Assembly (NCBI RefSeq): GCF_007992075.1
Contig: NZ_BJZO01000017.1
Span: 1 to 51,962, forward strand
From: Pararhodospirillum oryzae
GTDB lineage: Bacteria > Pseudomonadota > Alphaproteobacteria > Rhodospirillales > Rhodospirillaceae
DNA length: 51,962 nucleotides
Direction: 5' to 3'
Below are positions 35,222 to 44,760 of this stretch, in pieces (the first letter of the stretch is position 1; each line of letters starts with the position of its first letter). Position numbers and translations under genes: made by a program. Under the pieces are notes generated by a model that was not told where the DNA came from, ran no database searches, and saw nothing but the letters and a program-made list of their open reading frames with translations.

Positions 35222-35250
35222 CTGACGGCGCGCGGGAGCGATGGTATCAC
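35222..35250 (+). promoter_or_regulatory. Possible fdxA promoter
   Basis: CTGACG (35222-35227), a 17-bp spacer and TATCAC (35245-35250). It predicts a leader of about 95 nt. The match is moderate, and it is the only candidate I see in the 323-nt gap between the divergent ligase gene and fdxA. Confidence 0.35.
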
Positions 35251-35351
35251 CCTTGGGTAAGCACGCTCCCGGCTCGTGCCGGCCTTCCGGGACGCGGTGC
35301 AAGCCCGATCCGCCCGGCGGCCGGGGGCACAACCACGGGAACCCTGAACCC

Positions 35352-35684
35352 ATGAGCTACGTGGTCACGGAAAACTGCATCAAGTGCAAATATCAGGATT
35401 GCGTCGAGGTCTGCCCGGTTGACTGCTTCTATGAAGGGGCGAATTTTCTCGTCATCAATCCGGACGAGTGCATCGACTGTGGCGTCTGCGAGCCAGAGTG
35501 CCCGGCCGAAGCCATCGTTCCCGATTCGGAAGAGCGGGCCGCGCCGTGGACCGAAATTAATCGAAAGTATGCGTCCGTTTGGCCTAATATTTTGCGCAAG
35601 GGAACGGTGCCGGCCGACGCCGATACCTGGAATGGCAAGTCCGGAAAGGTCGCCTTGTTGAGTGAAAGCCCCGCGCCCCGCTGA
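35352..35684 (+). CDS. fdxA: Seven-iron ferredoxin FdxA
   Basis: A 110-residue low-potential ferredoxin with one [3Fe-4S] and one [4Fe-4S] cluster. The N-terminal cysteine sets are [18 protein letters not shown] and [12 protein letters not shown], and the C-terminal extension ([15 protein letters not shown]) is typical of the FdxA/FdII family. It acts as a cytoplasmic electron carrier. The ATG at 35352 gives the canonical [14 protein letters not shown] start. A strong terminator follows. Confidence 0.95.
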   Translation: MSYVVTENCIKCKYQDCVEVCPVDCFYEGANFLVINPDECIDCGVCEPECPAEAIVPDSEERAAPWTEINRKYASVWPNILRKGTVPADADTWNGKSGKVALLSESPAPR

Positions 35685-35693
35685 TCGCGACCG

Positions 35694-35728
35694 CACCCCG
35701 TCGCCGAACGCGGGGACGGGGTGTTTTT
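35694..35728 (+). terminator. Terminator of fdxA
   Basis: 9-bp stem CACCCCGTC (35694-35702) with GACGGGGTG (35715-35723), then TTTTT (35724-35728). Confidence 0.9.
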
Positions 35729-35790
35729 CGTCTTGGGCAAGGCGCGCGCGGTATCGCCTTGCGACTTTGATCTGTCATTTTCCGTTATTG

Positions 35791-35806
35791 TGTGATATAA
35801 ATCACA
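35791..35806. promoter_or_regulatory. CRP/FNR-family dyad TGTGATATAAATCACA
   Basis: It matches the CRP consensus TGTGA-N6-TCACA exactly and fits the FNR-family dyad in all but one base per arm. The spacer TATAAA (35796-35801) can itself be a -10 box, with CTGTCA 18 bp upstream (35772-35777), which would make a bound regulator a repressor. Confidence 0.7.
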
Positions 35807-36193
35807 ATCTGCTGCGGGTTCGTGGCAGAGCCGGCCCACCGACGTGGATCATGGTCCATGTCGGGATCGCTCCCCTTATTTTCTTAAGGGGCAATCCCAC
35901 GGCTGGGACTCCGGAAACAACCATCGGGGAGCAAGGATCCACCAGCGTCTTGGTCGGGCGGAGTCTGGCCGGCTAGGCGTAAGAGGATCGTTCCCGAGCT
36001 GGAGACTGTCACGCGCGGCGTCCCTTGGCGCCGGCGAAAAAGGGGGTTTTCCAATTGGTCGGCCACGAACCGGAGTGTTCGTTCCAGTCCGGCCATATCC
36101 ATCGGCAGTTGCGGATCTTGCGAAGAGTCTTGCCTTTGTCCTGACGCCGGCGGTGACGCGACCCCGGCGCAATGGAGGGCGTGAGGCTCTTAC

Positions 36194-36709
36194 ATGGAGA
36201 GAAAAATCAACATGACCAACTCGTGTCAGTACGCGCCCGGCGATTATGTCGTGTATCCGGCGCACGGTGTCGGACAGGTTCTGGCCATCGAGCACCAGAC
36301 CATCGGCGGCCATGCCCTTGATTTGCTGGTCATCGCCTTCGATCGCGATCGCATGAAGCTGCGTATTCCGGTCACCAAGGTCCGGGAGTCGGGGTTGCGC
36401 CGGCTGTCGACGCGCAAGACCATGGAAAGCGCCCTGGTCACCTTGCGCGGCAAGGCACGGGTCAAGCGCACCATGTGGAGCCGCCGCGCCCAGGAATACG
36501 AGGCCAAGATCAATTCCGGCGATCCGGTTTCCATCGCCGAAGTGGTTCGTGATCTGTACCGCAGTGCCACCCAACCGGAACAATCCTACTCCGAACGCCA
36601 GATTTACGAGCTTGCCCTGGAGCGCCTGACCTGCGAGCTGGCCGCCATCGAAGCCATTGATGCCATGCAGGCCACCCAGAAGGTTGAAAAGCTGCTGAAC
36701 GCCGCCTGA
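36194..36709 (+). CDS. carD: CarD family transcriptional regulator
   Basis: A 171-residue RNA-polymerase-binding protein of the CarD/CdnL family, which stabilises open complexes at promoters. The N-terminal Tudor-like RNAP interaction domain reads YAPGDYVVYPAHGVGQVLAIE and continues to about residue 65; a helical DNA-binding C-terminus follows (WSRRAQEYEAKINSGDPVSI, then ERLTCELAAIEAIDAM). The ATG at 36194 has GAGG 7 nt upstream; a second in-frame ATG at 36212 (MTNSCQY) is an equally credible start. Confidence 0.92.
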   Translation: MERKINMTNSCQYAPGDYVVYPAHGVGQVLAIEHQTIGGHALDLLVIAFDRDRMKLRIPVTKVRESGLRRLSTRKTMESALVTLRGKARVKRTMWSRRAQEYEAKINSGDPVSIAEVVRDLYRSATQPEQSYSERQIYELALERLTCELAAIEAIDAMQATQKVEKLLNAA

Positions 36710-36772
36710 GCGTTCCAGGCGGTTCTTTCTTGTTTTGGGGGCTTCTTCCCTTCCGGCCCCCGTGCGCCCCAG

Positions 36773-36825
36773 CCCTGGCGCCGCCCTCTCCTGGAAAGGG
36801 GACGGCGCCAGGGGCGGGGTTTTTT
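36773..36825 (+). terminator. Terminator of carD
   Basis: 11-bp perfect stem CCCTGGCGCCG (36773-36783) with CGGCGCCAGGG (36803-36813), extended by CCCC/GGGG pairing, then TTTTTT (36820-36825). The run overlaps the stop codon of the convergent MFS gene. Confidence 0.85.
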
Positions 36826-38383
36826 AATGCCCGCCTCCGCCTCCGCCTCCGGGGCTACCGCCCTTGGGGCCCGAGGAAAGAGGCGCGAGCCAGACCAGGG
36901 CCGCGCTCACCAGGAATAGCACCATGGTGACCAGGAAAATCTGAATCAATGCCTGGGTCGAGGCCTGCTGTTCCACCAGCAAGGCCAGCTGCGCCCGTGC
37001 CTGATCCGACGACAGGCCCAGTGCCATCAGGTCATTCAAGGTGCGCCCCATGTCGGGCATCGCGCTGACCAGGGCATCGCGGTTGGCCTGGGTCTGGTCG
37101 GCCCAGGCGGTCGCGGTCACCGAGGCCCCCACGGCGCCGGCCAGGGTGCGCAGGAAGGCCATCACGCCCGCTGCCGACGCCGTTTCCTCGGGGGCCACCG
37201 CGCGCATCGACAACACCGTGAGCGGCACGAAGAAAAAGGGCATGCCAATGCCTTGCAGGAACTGGGGCAGGGCAAAGGTCAGGAAATTGGCGTCGCTGGT
37301 CCAGCCCGCGCGCAGCCAGGCCATGGCCCCGAGCCAGGCCACGCCGGCCGACACCAGCAAACGCGGATCGACCCGCCCGGCCAGGCGGGCCGCCACCGGG
37401 GAAAAGACCACGGCCAGCAACCCGTGCATGGCCAGCACGTAGCCGGCCCATGTCGCCGGGTAGCCCTCCATCGACTGGAGCCACTGCGGAATCACCACCA
37501 CCGACGAAAAGAAGGCGCCAAAGGCAAAGGCCAGCACGCTGGTGCTGACCGCGAATCCGCGATGGCGAAAGACCTTGAGGTTCACCACCGGATCGCGCTC
37601 GGTCAGCTCCCAGATCAGGAACACCACGAAGCCAATGGCGGCGGTCACACCCAGGCCGACGATGACCGGCGACTCGAACCAGTTTTTTTCGCGTCCGGTA
37701 TCGAGCATGATTTGCAAGGCGGCAACCCACACCAGCATCAACACCAGGCCAATCCGGTCGATGCGGGGCTTGCGCAAGGGGGTTTCCGCCGGGCGCAGCA
37801 GGCGCAAGGCCCCCATCACGCAAATGATCACGATCGGCACGTTGATGAAAAAGATCCACGGCCACGACCAGTTATCGCTGATGTATCCGCCCAGGATCGG
37901 GCCGGCGACGGGGGCGGTGACCGTGGTCATGGCCCAGGTGCCCATGGCCGAGGCATGACGTTCGCGCGGGAAGACGCGCAGCATCAAGGTTTGCGACAAC
38001 GGCATGATCGGGCCGCCGCACAACCCCTGCCCGATGCGAAACAGCACCAGGCCGCCCAGCGAGTCGGTGAGGCCGCACAGAACGGAAAACACCCCGAATC
38101 CGGCCATGGCCAGGGTAAACACGGTGACCGCCCCAAAACGCTGGGCCAGCCAGCCGGTGAGAGGCACCGAAATGGCCTCGGCCACGGCGTAGGAGGTGAT
38201 GACCCATGTCCCCTGGGTCATCGAAATGCCCAGGCTGCCGGCGATGTGGGGCACCGACACGTTGGCAATGGTCATGTCGAGCACGACCATGAAATTGGCC
38301 AGCGACAGCACCACCCCGGCCAAGCCGAGGCTGGGGCCGTGCAGCAGGCCGGTTCCGGCGGCGGGGGCGGGGCTCGTGGCCAT
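36824..38383 (-). CDS. DHA2-family MFS multidrug efflux protein (EmrB-like)
   Basis: A 519-residue inner-membrane drug:proton antiporter with 14 predicted helices. Visible: motif C-like region GTWAMTTVTAPVAGPILGGY, the helix 1 LANFMVVLDMTIANVSVPHI, and WVITSYAVAEAISVPLTGWL typical of EmrB/QacA proteins. It ends in an unusual poly-glycine tail (GGSPGGGGGGGH) built from CCTCCG-type repeats. The ATG at 38381-38383 is 4 nt after the HlyD-family gene, so the two form a tripartite-type efflux operon with an outer-membrane channel encoded elsewhere. The drug specificity is not predictable. Confidence 0.92.
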   Translation of the reverse strand: MATSPAPAAGTGLLHGPSLGLAGVVLSLANFMVVLDMTIANVSVPHIAGSLGISMTQGTWVITSYAVAEAISVPLTGWLAQRFGAVTVFTLAMAGFGVFSVLCGLTDSLGGLVLFRIGQGLCGGPIMPLSQTLMLRVFPRERHASAMGTWAMTTVTAPVAGPILGGYISDNWSWPWIFFINVPIVIICVMGALRLLRPAETPLRKPRIDRIGLVLMLVWVAALQIMLDTGREKNWFESPVIVGLGVTAAIGFVVFLIWELTERDPVVNLKVFRHRGFAVSTSVLAFAFGAFFSSVVVIPQWLQSMEGYPATWAGYVLAMHGLLAVVFSPVAARLAGRVDPRLLVSAGVAWLGAMAWLRAGWTSDANFLTFALPQFLQGIGMPFFFVPLTVLSMRAVAPEETASAAGVMAFLRTLAGAVGASVTATAWADQTQANRDALVSAMPDMGRTLNDLMALGLSSDQARAQLALLVEQQASTQALIQIFLVTMVLFLVSAALVWLAPLSSGPKGGSPGGGGGGGH

Positions 38384-38387
38384 GGGA

Positions 38388-39566
38388 TTACTCCGCGTCG
38401 GGGGTCGCGCCGGTGTCGATTTCGGCGGTCATCGACAGCCCCACCCGCAGCGGGTGCGCCGCCAGGTCGGCCGGATCCAGGGACACGCGCACCGGCAGGC
38501 GCTGCACCACCTTGATCCAGTTGCCGGTGGCGTTCTGGGCGGGAATCAGGGCCATGACCGAGCCGGTTCCGGCCGCGAAGCCTTCCACCGTGCCGTGATA
38601 GGCGACCTTGGAGCCATAGAGGTCGGCGTGCAGCGTGGCGGGCTGCCCCACCCTCACCCGCTTCAACTGGCTTTCCTTGAAATTCGCGTTCACGTAAACC
38701 GCCCCCAAGGGGACAAGACGCATCAGGGACTGGCCGGCCGCCACCCGCTGGCCAACCTCGACCGCCTTGCGCGCGATGGTTCCCGCCACGGGGGCGGCGA
38801 TCACGGCCCGCGACAGATCCAGGCGGGCCTGGGCCAGACGCAACCGCGCGGCCTGGACATCGGGGGCGGTTTCAAGGGTGGTGCCGTCGATCAGGGCCCG
38901 GGTCGCGGCCAGGGAGGCTTCGGCGGCGTCGCGGCTGGCGTGGGCTTGCAAAACCGCCGCTTCCGCCTCGCGCACCGCCGCCTCGGCTTCGTCGCGGGCG
39001 GTTTCGGAGGCGGTCAATTCCTCGATCGAGACGGTGTGCGAGGGGCGCAGGGCCCGGCGACGCTCGGCCTCGGTGGTGGTGCGGCGCAACACGGCGCGGG
39101 CCGACACCACCCGCGCCTCGGCCGAGGTCACGTCGGCGGCGCGGGCGGCCAGTTGAGCCTGAAGGGAACGCACCGTGGCCTCGGTCTGGCGAAAGGCGCG
39201 TTCGGCCTGCGAGAGGGCGGCCTCGGCCTGCTGCACCGCGAGGCGCAAATCGGCGTCGTCGAGGGTGACCAGCACGGTGCCGGCCTCGACCGCCTGGGTA
39301 TCGACAACCCCGACCGACTTCACCGGTGCCGCGACCAGGGGCGTGATATCCAGCATGTCGGCGGCGACATAGGCGTTGTCGGTTTCAACATAGCGGTCGC
39401 CCAGGACGATCTCCTTGACGGCCACGCTCGCCCCTACCGCCAACACCAGCACGGCGAATCCCAGCAGCAAGCGGCGACGCAACGGGGAGGCCGGGCGCTC
39501 CGGCGTCGATGGGGAGGGGGCAGGGGACGGCTCGCGCGCCGGCCCGGAAGGGGGAGCGTTCGACAA
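38388..39566 (-). CDS. HlyD-family membrane fusion protein (EmrA-like)
   Basis: A 392-residue periplasmic adaptor. A Pro/Ala-rich cytoplasmic start is followed by one transmembrane helix (LLLGFAVLVLAVGASVAV, about residues 33-50). The biotinyl-lipoyl-like half motifs flank a long alpha-hairpin (about residues 110-250). The beta-barrel region includes NFKESQLKRVRVGQPATLHADLYG and ATGNWIKVVQRLPVRV, EmrA hallmarks. The start is a TTG at 39564-39566 with AAGGAAA about 7 nt upstream. Expression is likely controlled by the divergent TetR gene through operators at 39641-39712. Confidence 0.92.
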   Translation of the reverse strand: MSNAPPSGPAREPSPAPSPSTPERPASPLRRRLLLGFAVLVLAVGASVAVKEIVLGDRYVETDNAYVAADMLDITPLVAAPVKSVGVVDTQAVEAGTVLVTLDDADLRLAVQQAEAALSQAERAFRQTEATVRSLQAQLAARAADVTSAEARVVSARAVLRRTTTEAERRRALRPSHTVSIEELTASETARDEAEAAVREAEAAVLQAHASRDAAEASLAATRALIDGTTLETAPDVQAARLRLAQARLDLSRAVIAAPVAGTIARKAVEVGQRVAAGQSLMRLVPLGAVYVNANFKESQLKRVRVGQPATLHADLYGSKVAYHGTVEGFAAGTGSVMALIPAQNATGNWIKVVQRLPVRVSLDPADLAAHPLRVGLSMTAEIDTGATPDAE

Positions 39567-39640
39567 AGGGGCTTTCCTTCATGGAACTCGGATGGAGCGC
39601 ACGGCCCAGGCGTTCCAGGCGAGGCGCGAAGAGATATGGA

Positions 39641-39658
39641 CCGTACTGGACGGTACAG
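39641..39658. promoter_or_regulatory. TetR-type operator O1
   Basis: CCGTACTGGACGGTACAG. It shares the CCGTACTG half and the GTAC block with operator O2, 54 bp away, and sits at the start of the efflux operon, just past its -10. Confidence 0.75.
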
Positions 39659-39687
39659 CATATGTGCGGGATCTGGCGGCTTGTCAA
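39659..39687 (-). promoter_or_regulatory. Efflux operon promoter
   Basis: On the minus strand, perfect -35 TTGACA (39687-39682), 17 bp, then CATATG (39664-39659) as -10. Transcription would begin inside operator O1. Confidence 0.65.
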
Positions 39688-39708
39688 CGCAAAACCGTAC
39701 TGTATAGT
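39681..39708 (+). promoter_or_regulatory. TetR gene promoter
   Basis: -35 TTGTCA (39681-39686), 16 bp, -10 TATAGT (39703-39708). The -10 is inside operator O2. The predicted transcript starts near 39715, which makes an ATG there leaderless and favours the GTG at 39793. Confidence 0.7.
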
Positions 39709-39712
39709 ACGG
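39695..39712. promoter_or_regulatory. TetR-type operator O2
   Basis: CCGTACT-GTAT-AGTACGG, perfect 7-bp arms, overlapping the -10 of the regulator gene. Confidence 0.8.
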
Positions 39713-39792
39713 CCATGGCCCTGGACCGAGATCCGAAAAGTGGGAACCGCGTATCGGATCAGTCTACCGTGAAGAGAAGGAGTGAGAGCACC

Positions 39793-40440
39793 GTGGCCGG
39801 ATCTGGTTCAGCACACGGGGCTCTGGGGCGGCGCGAGGCGCGCAAGCATGACCGGCGGGCAGCCATCATCGAGGTGGCCCGGGCCCTGTTTTTCGAGCGT
39901 GGCTACGCGGACACGCCGATGTCGCTGATTGCGTCCCGGGTGGGCGGATCGAAAACCACCCTGTGGAGCTACTTCCCGTCGAAGGCGGACCTGTTCGCCG
40001 CCGTTCTCGACGAAGTCACGGCGCGCCTTCAGGGGCGTTCGATCGAAGCGCTGTCGCTGGAGACCGGAATCAAGGAAGGCTTGTACCGCTTCTGTCTGGC
40101 GTTTTCCGACATGATCCTGACCGACGAGGCGGTGCGCTTGCAGCGGATGATCGCCGCCGAGGCCCAGCGCTTCCCCGAACTGGGCAAGCTGTTTTACGAA
40201 CGCGGCCCGAAGGCCACCTTGCGCCGGCTGGAGCATTACCTGGGCACCGCCATGGCGGTGGGCAAATTGCGTCCGGCGGATCCCACCCTGGCCGCGCGCC
40301 ATCTGGTTTCGTTGTGCCAGGGGGCCACCTTGTCGTGGCGCCTGTGGAACGCCGGCCCCGAGCCCACGCCCGAGCAGGTTGAACGCGACGTGGCCCTGGG
40401 GCTCGATGTCTTCCTGCGCGCCTACGCCCCGGGGCCGTGA
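39793..40440 (+). CDS. TetR/AcrR family transcriptional regulator
   Basis: A 215-residue repressor. The helix-turn-helix is at about residues 20-65 (RRAAIIEVARALFFERGYAD, then SLIASRVGGSKTTLWSYFPS). The C-terminal ligand domain with AEAQRFPELGKLFYERGP resembles the TetR_C_7 / AefR-like group that often controls multidrug pumps. The start is taken as the GTG at 39793, which has AGAAGGAG 10 nt upstream; an ATG at 39715 in the same frame would add 26 residues but sits at the predicted transcription start. It is divergent from the EmrAB-like operon, with two shared operators. A bidirectional terminator follows. Confidence 0.9.
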   Translation: MAGSGSAHGALGRREARKHDRRAAIIEVARALFFERGYADTPMSLIASRVGGSKTTLWSYFPSKADLFAAVLDEVTARLQGRSIEALSLETGIKEGLYRFCLAFSDMILTDEAVRLQRMIAAEAQRFPELGKLFYERGPKATLRRLEHYLGTAMAVGKLRPADPTLAARHLVSLCQGATLSWRLWNAGPEPTPEQVERDVALGLDVFLRAYAPGP

Positions 40441-40459
40441 CGTCTTCCTTGTTTCATTG

Positions 40460-40510
40460 ATCTGGAGTCTGTCCGTTCCACGTTGAAGCGGACAGACTCC
40501 AGATCCTTTT
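40460..40510 (+). terminator. Bidirectional terminator between tetR and pccA
   Basis: 16-bp perfect stem ATCTGGAGTCTGTCCG (40460-40475) with CGGACAGACTCCAGAT (40489-40504), then CCTTTTG on the plus strand. Convergent genes end on both sides. Confidence 0.9.
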
Positions 40511-40563
40511 GTTCGAGCTTGCCTTTTCGGGAAAAGCGGTCCCCCCCTTTTCCCTGACAAACG

Positions 40564-42552
40564 TTAGACTTCGAATTCCAGGATCTTCTGGTCGACGGCC
40601 AGGCTGTCGCCGGGGCGGGCATGGACGCGGGCCACCACGCCATCGCGTTCGGCGCGCAGGATGTTTTCCATCTTCATCGCCTCGACCACCGCCAGGGTTT
40701 CCCCGGCCTTGATCTCGGCCCCTTCCTCGACCGCCAGCGACACCAGAAGGCCCGGCATCGGCGACAGCAGGAAACGCGACAGGTCGGGCGGCGCCTTGTG
40801 CGGCATCAGGTCGGCGTAATGGGCCGCCTCGGGCGTCAGCACCAGGGCCGTTTCCTGGCTTCCGGCATGGGACAGGTGATAGGCCACCCCCCGGTTTTCG
40901 ATCTGCACCACCACCGGCCGGTCGCCAATGGTCGCCCGGAACAGGGGCTGGCCAAAGTCCCAGGCGTGGGTGATGGCAATCAGGCGGTCGTCCATCTCGA
41001 CTTCATGGCCGCCCGAGGTCGCGCGCACCTTGACCGGATACGCGGTGTCGCCCAGGCGCACCACCCAGCCCTCGCGCACCTTCTTCTCGTGGCCCTTGAT
41101 CTGGCCGCTGATCTTGGCGTTGCGAGCGACCACCTTGTGATGGACCGCCGCCGCGACCGACACCAGCACGGTGGGATCGTCGGGGGGCAGGTGGGCGGCA
41201 TCGAAGCCGTTCGGGTATTCCTCGGCGATGAAGTTGGTGGTCAAACGCCCTTCAACGAAGCGTTCGCGCGACAACAGCGAGGCCAGGAACGGAATGTTGT
41301 GCGAAATTCCCCGGATGTAGAAGGAATCCAGCGCCCGGCGCATGCGCGACGTCGCCTCGCGGCGGTCCTTGCCGTAGGTGATCAGCTTGGCGACCATCGG
41401 GTCGTAGAACATGCTGATCTCGCCGCCTTCCTGCACGCCGGTATCGACGCGCACCTGGCCCGGGACCTCGATCGGCGGAATGTAGCGCACGAGGCGGCCG
41501 GTCGAGGGCAGGAAGTTGCGGAACGGATCCTCGGCATAGATGCGGCATTCCAGCGACCAGCCATTGAGACGAATATCGTCCTGGCGCAAGGTCAGCTTTT
41601 CACCGGCGGCGATGCGGATCATCCATTCCACCAGGTCAAGGCCCGTCACCATTTCGGTGACCGGATGCTCCACCTGAAGGCGGGTGTTCATTTCAAGGAA
41701 ATAGAAATTGCGGTTGGCGTCGACGATGAATTCGACGGTGCCGGCCGACTTGTAATCCACGGCGCGGGCCAGGGCCACGGCCTGCTCGCCCATCGCCTTG
41801 CGCACCTCGGGGGTGAGGAAGGGCGAGGGCGCCTCCTCGATCACCTTCTGGTGACGACGCTGGATCGAACACTCGCGCTCGCCGACGTACAGGAAGGTCT
41901 CGCCGTCGGCCAGGATCTGGATTTCGATGTGGCGGGGCTGTTCAATGAACTTTTCAACGAACACCCGGTCGTCGGCGAAGCTGGAGCGCGCTTCGTTGGC
42001 CGCCGACAAGAAGCCCTCGCGCGCTTCCTCGTCGGTGCGCGCCACGCGCATGCCCTTGCCGCCACCGCCGGCCGATGCCTTGATCATCACCGGATAGCCG
42101 ATGGAGCGGGCAATGGCCACCGCCTCGTCGGCATCGGCGATGATGCCCATGTGGCCGGGAACCGTGCTCACGCCGGCGGCCGCGGCCAGCTTCTTGGATT
42201 CAATCTTGTCGCCCATCGCCTCGATGGCGCGGGTCTCGGGACCGATGAAGGCCACGCCAGCCGCGGTCAACGCGGTCTGGAACGCCTTGTTCTCGGACAG
42301 GAAGCCATAGCCCGGGTGCACGGCCTGGGCGCCGGTGTCGCGGCAGGCCTGAACCAGGCGGTCGATGACCAGGTAGCTTTGCGCCGATGCCGAGGCACCG
42401 ATGTGCACCCGTTCATCGGCCATGTCCACGTGGAGCGCGTCGCGGTCGGCATCCGAGAACACGGCCACGGTTTTGATGCCCATGCGACGGGCGGTCTTGA
42501 TGACGCGGCAGGCGATTTCGCCGCGATTGGCAATCAGGATCTTCTCAAACAT
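40564..42552 (-). CDS. pccA: Propionyl-CoA carboxylase alpha subunit
   Basis: Biotin carboxylase plus biotin carrier subunit; with PccB it makes methylmalonyl-CoA from propionyl-CoA. The product has 662 residues. The biotin carboxylase domain opens FEKILIANRGEIACRVIKTA and holds KASAGGGGKGMR, the ERECSIQRRHQKVIEEAPS motif and FLEMNTRLQVEHPVTE. A middle BT domain links to the C-terminal biotinyl domain with EAMKMENIL; the biotinylated Lys is residue 627. The ATG at 42552 is standard; GGGGCACC upstream is a weak site. pccB lies 165 nt upstream, with a hairpin between. Confidence 0.96.
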   Translation of the reverse strand: MFEKILIANRGEIACRVIKTARRMGIKTVAVFSDADRDALHVDMADERVHIGASASAQSYLVIDRLVQACRDTGAQAVHPGYGFLSENKAFQTALTAAGVAFIGPETRAIEAMGDKIESKKLAAAAGVSTVPGHMGIIADADEAVAIARSIGYPVMIKASAGGGGKGMRVARTDEEAREGFLSAANEARSSFADDRVFVEKFIEQPRHIEIQILADGETFLYVGERECSIQRRHQKVIEEAPSPFLTPEVRKAMGEQAVALARAVDYKSAGTVEFIVDANRNFYFLEMNTRLQVEHPVTEMVTGLDLVEWMIRIAAGEKLTLRQDDIRLNGWSLECRIYAEDPFRNFLPSTGRLVRYIPPIEVPGQVRVDTGVQEGGEISMFYDPMVAKLITYGKDRREATSRMRRALDSFYIRGISHNIPFLASLLSRERFVEGRLTTNFIAEEYPNGFDAAHLPPDDPTVLVSVAAAVHHKVVARNAKISGQIKGHEKKVREGWVVRLGDTAYPVKVRATSGGHEVEMDDRLIAITHAWDFGQPLFRATIGDRPVVVQIENRGVAYHLSHAGSQETALVLTPEAAHYADLMPHKAPPDLSRFLLSPMPGLLVSLAVEEGAEIKAGETLAVVEAMKMENILRAERDGVVARVHARPGDSLAVDQKILEFEV

Positions 42553-42662
42553 CAGGTGCCCCGGTTGGCTGGCTTCTGTCTCATGGGTGGTCGGTCGGCG
42601 GCCGGCCCTGGCGGATCCCCAAGGGGCCGGCGCCCTGCGTGGCGCCCTGCCCCCCGGAGCGT

Positions 42663-42707
42663 CCCTGTCAGGGCCCGCGCGCCAGGCGCCGGATCCGTCT
42701 GACAGGG
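42663..42707 (-). terminator. Hairpin between pccB and pccA
   Basis: CCCTGTCAG (42663-42671) with CTGACAGGG (42699-42707) and GC-rich inner pairing. It lies 10 nt past the pccB stop and has no U-run on the minus strand, so it may be an RNA stabiliser or partial terminator that lowers pccA relative to pccB. Confidence 0.55.
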
Positions 42708-42716
42708 CGCCTTTCG

Positions 42717-44249
<1,533 letters not shown>

Positions 44250-44760
44250 TCAACGGTTCCTGTACGGACTGGCGGCGAGGGCGCGGAGTATATCCTTGCC
44301 CAAATACCGAAACCAGCTTTTCTTTTGTTGCGTGAAACACGCAATCCGGGACCGTAATTCCGCGTTTACTCCGCTTTTCCCCCCCGGAACGCCGTGATTT
44401 CAGGGACGAAATTTGTCCCCGACTCTCCCTCAGCAAGGCGGGAAGGCCGCAGGGGAAATAAAAGCGGAAGGTGTCCGTCTTCGCGAACCGACACACCTTC
44501 GCAACATTGAGCGAGTCGAAACTCATGCCCATTCCGAAAAAGGCGTCCTTTCCGTCTTGCAGCGCGGCAAAACGGGTGGACTCCTGCCCGGGGAGGGCTC
44601 TCGATTTCGCGGCGGCTGGTTGGCAGGCGTTGTTTTTCGGTTCCTTTTGCCTGGTTCCAAGTAATGCCGCACCCGAGGAAAGAGGGGGGCGCCCCCTCCT
44701 AAAGGAGGTCTTCGCCTCCCCCTTCGGCGAGTTCAAGCAAGAAAGCCTTGCACCTCCGCT
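44250..44760. other. mutS-pccB intergenic region
   Basis: 511 nt on the 5' side of pccB. It contains the possible pccB promoter (44287-44292). A long hairpin at about 44464-44502 has AAGGTGT/ACACCTT arms, GCG/CGC ends and a bulged G. Several GC hairpins follow mutS (44682-44698; GGAGG/CCTCC near 44704-44719). No gene is supported. Confidence 0.45.
44682..44698 (-). terminator. Terminator of mutS
   Basis: GAGGGGG (44682-44688) with CCCCCTC (44692-44698) and a 3-nt loop; on the minus strand it is followed by TTTCCTC. It is 63 nt past the mutS stop and preceded by two weaker hairpins. Confidence 0.6.

Larger units (their letters stand above)
35685..36193. other. fdxA-carD intergenic region
   Basis: 509 nt holding the fdxA terminator (35694-35728) and the CRP/FNR-like dyad (35791-35806). 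No open reading frame here has a supporting start or recognisable protein. The long distance suggests an untranslated leader or undetected sRNA for carD. Confidence 0.4.
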
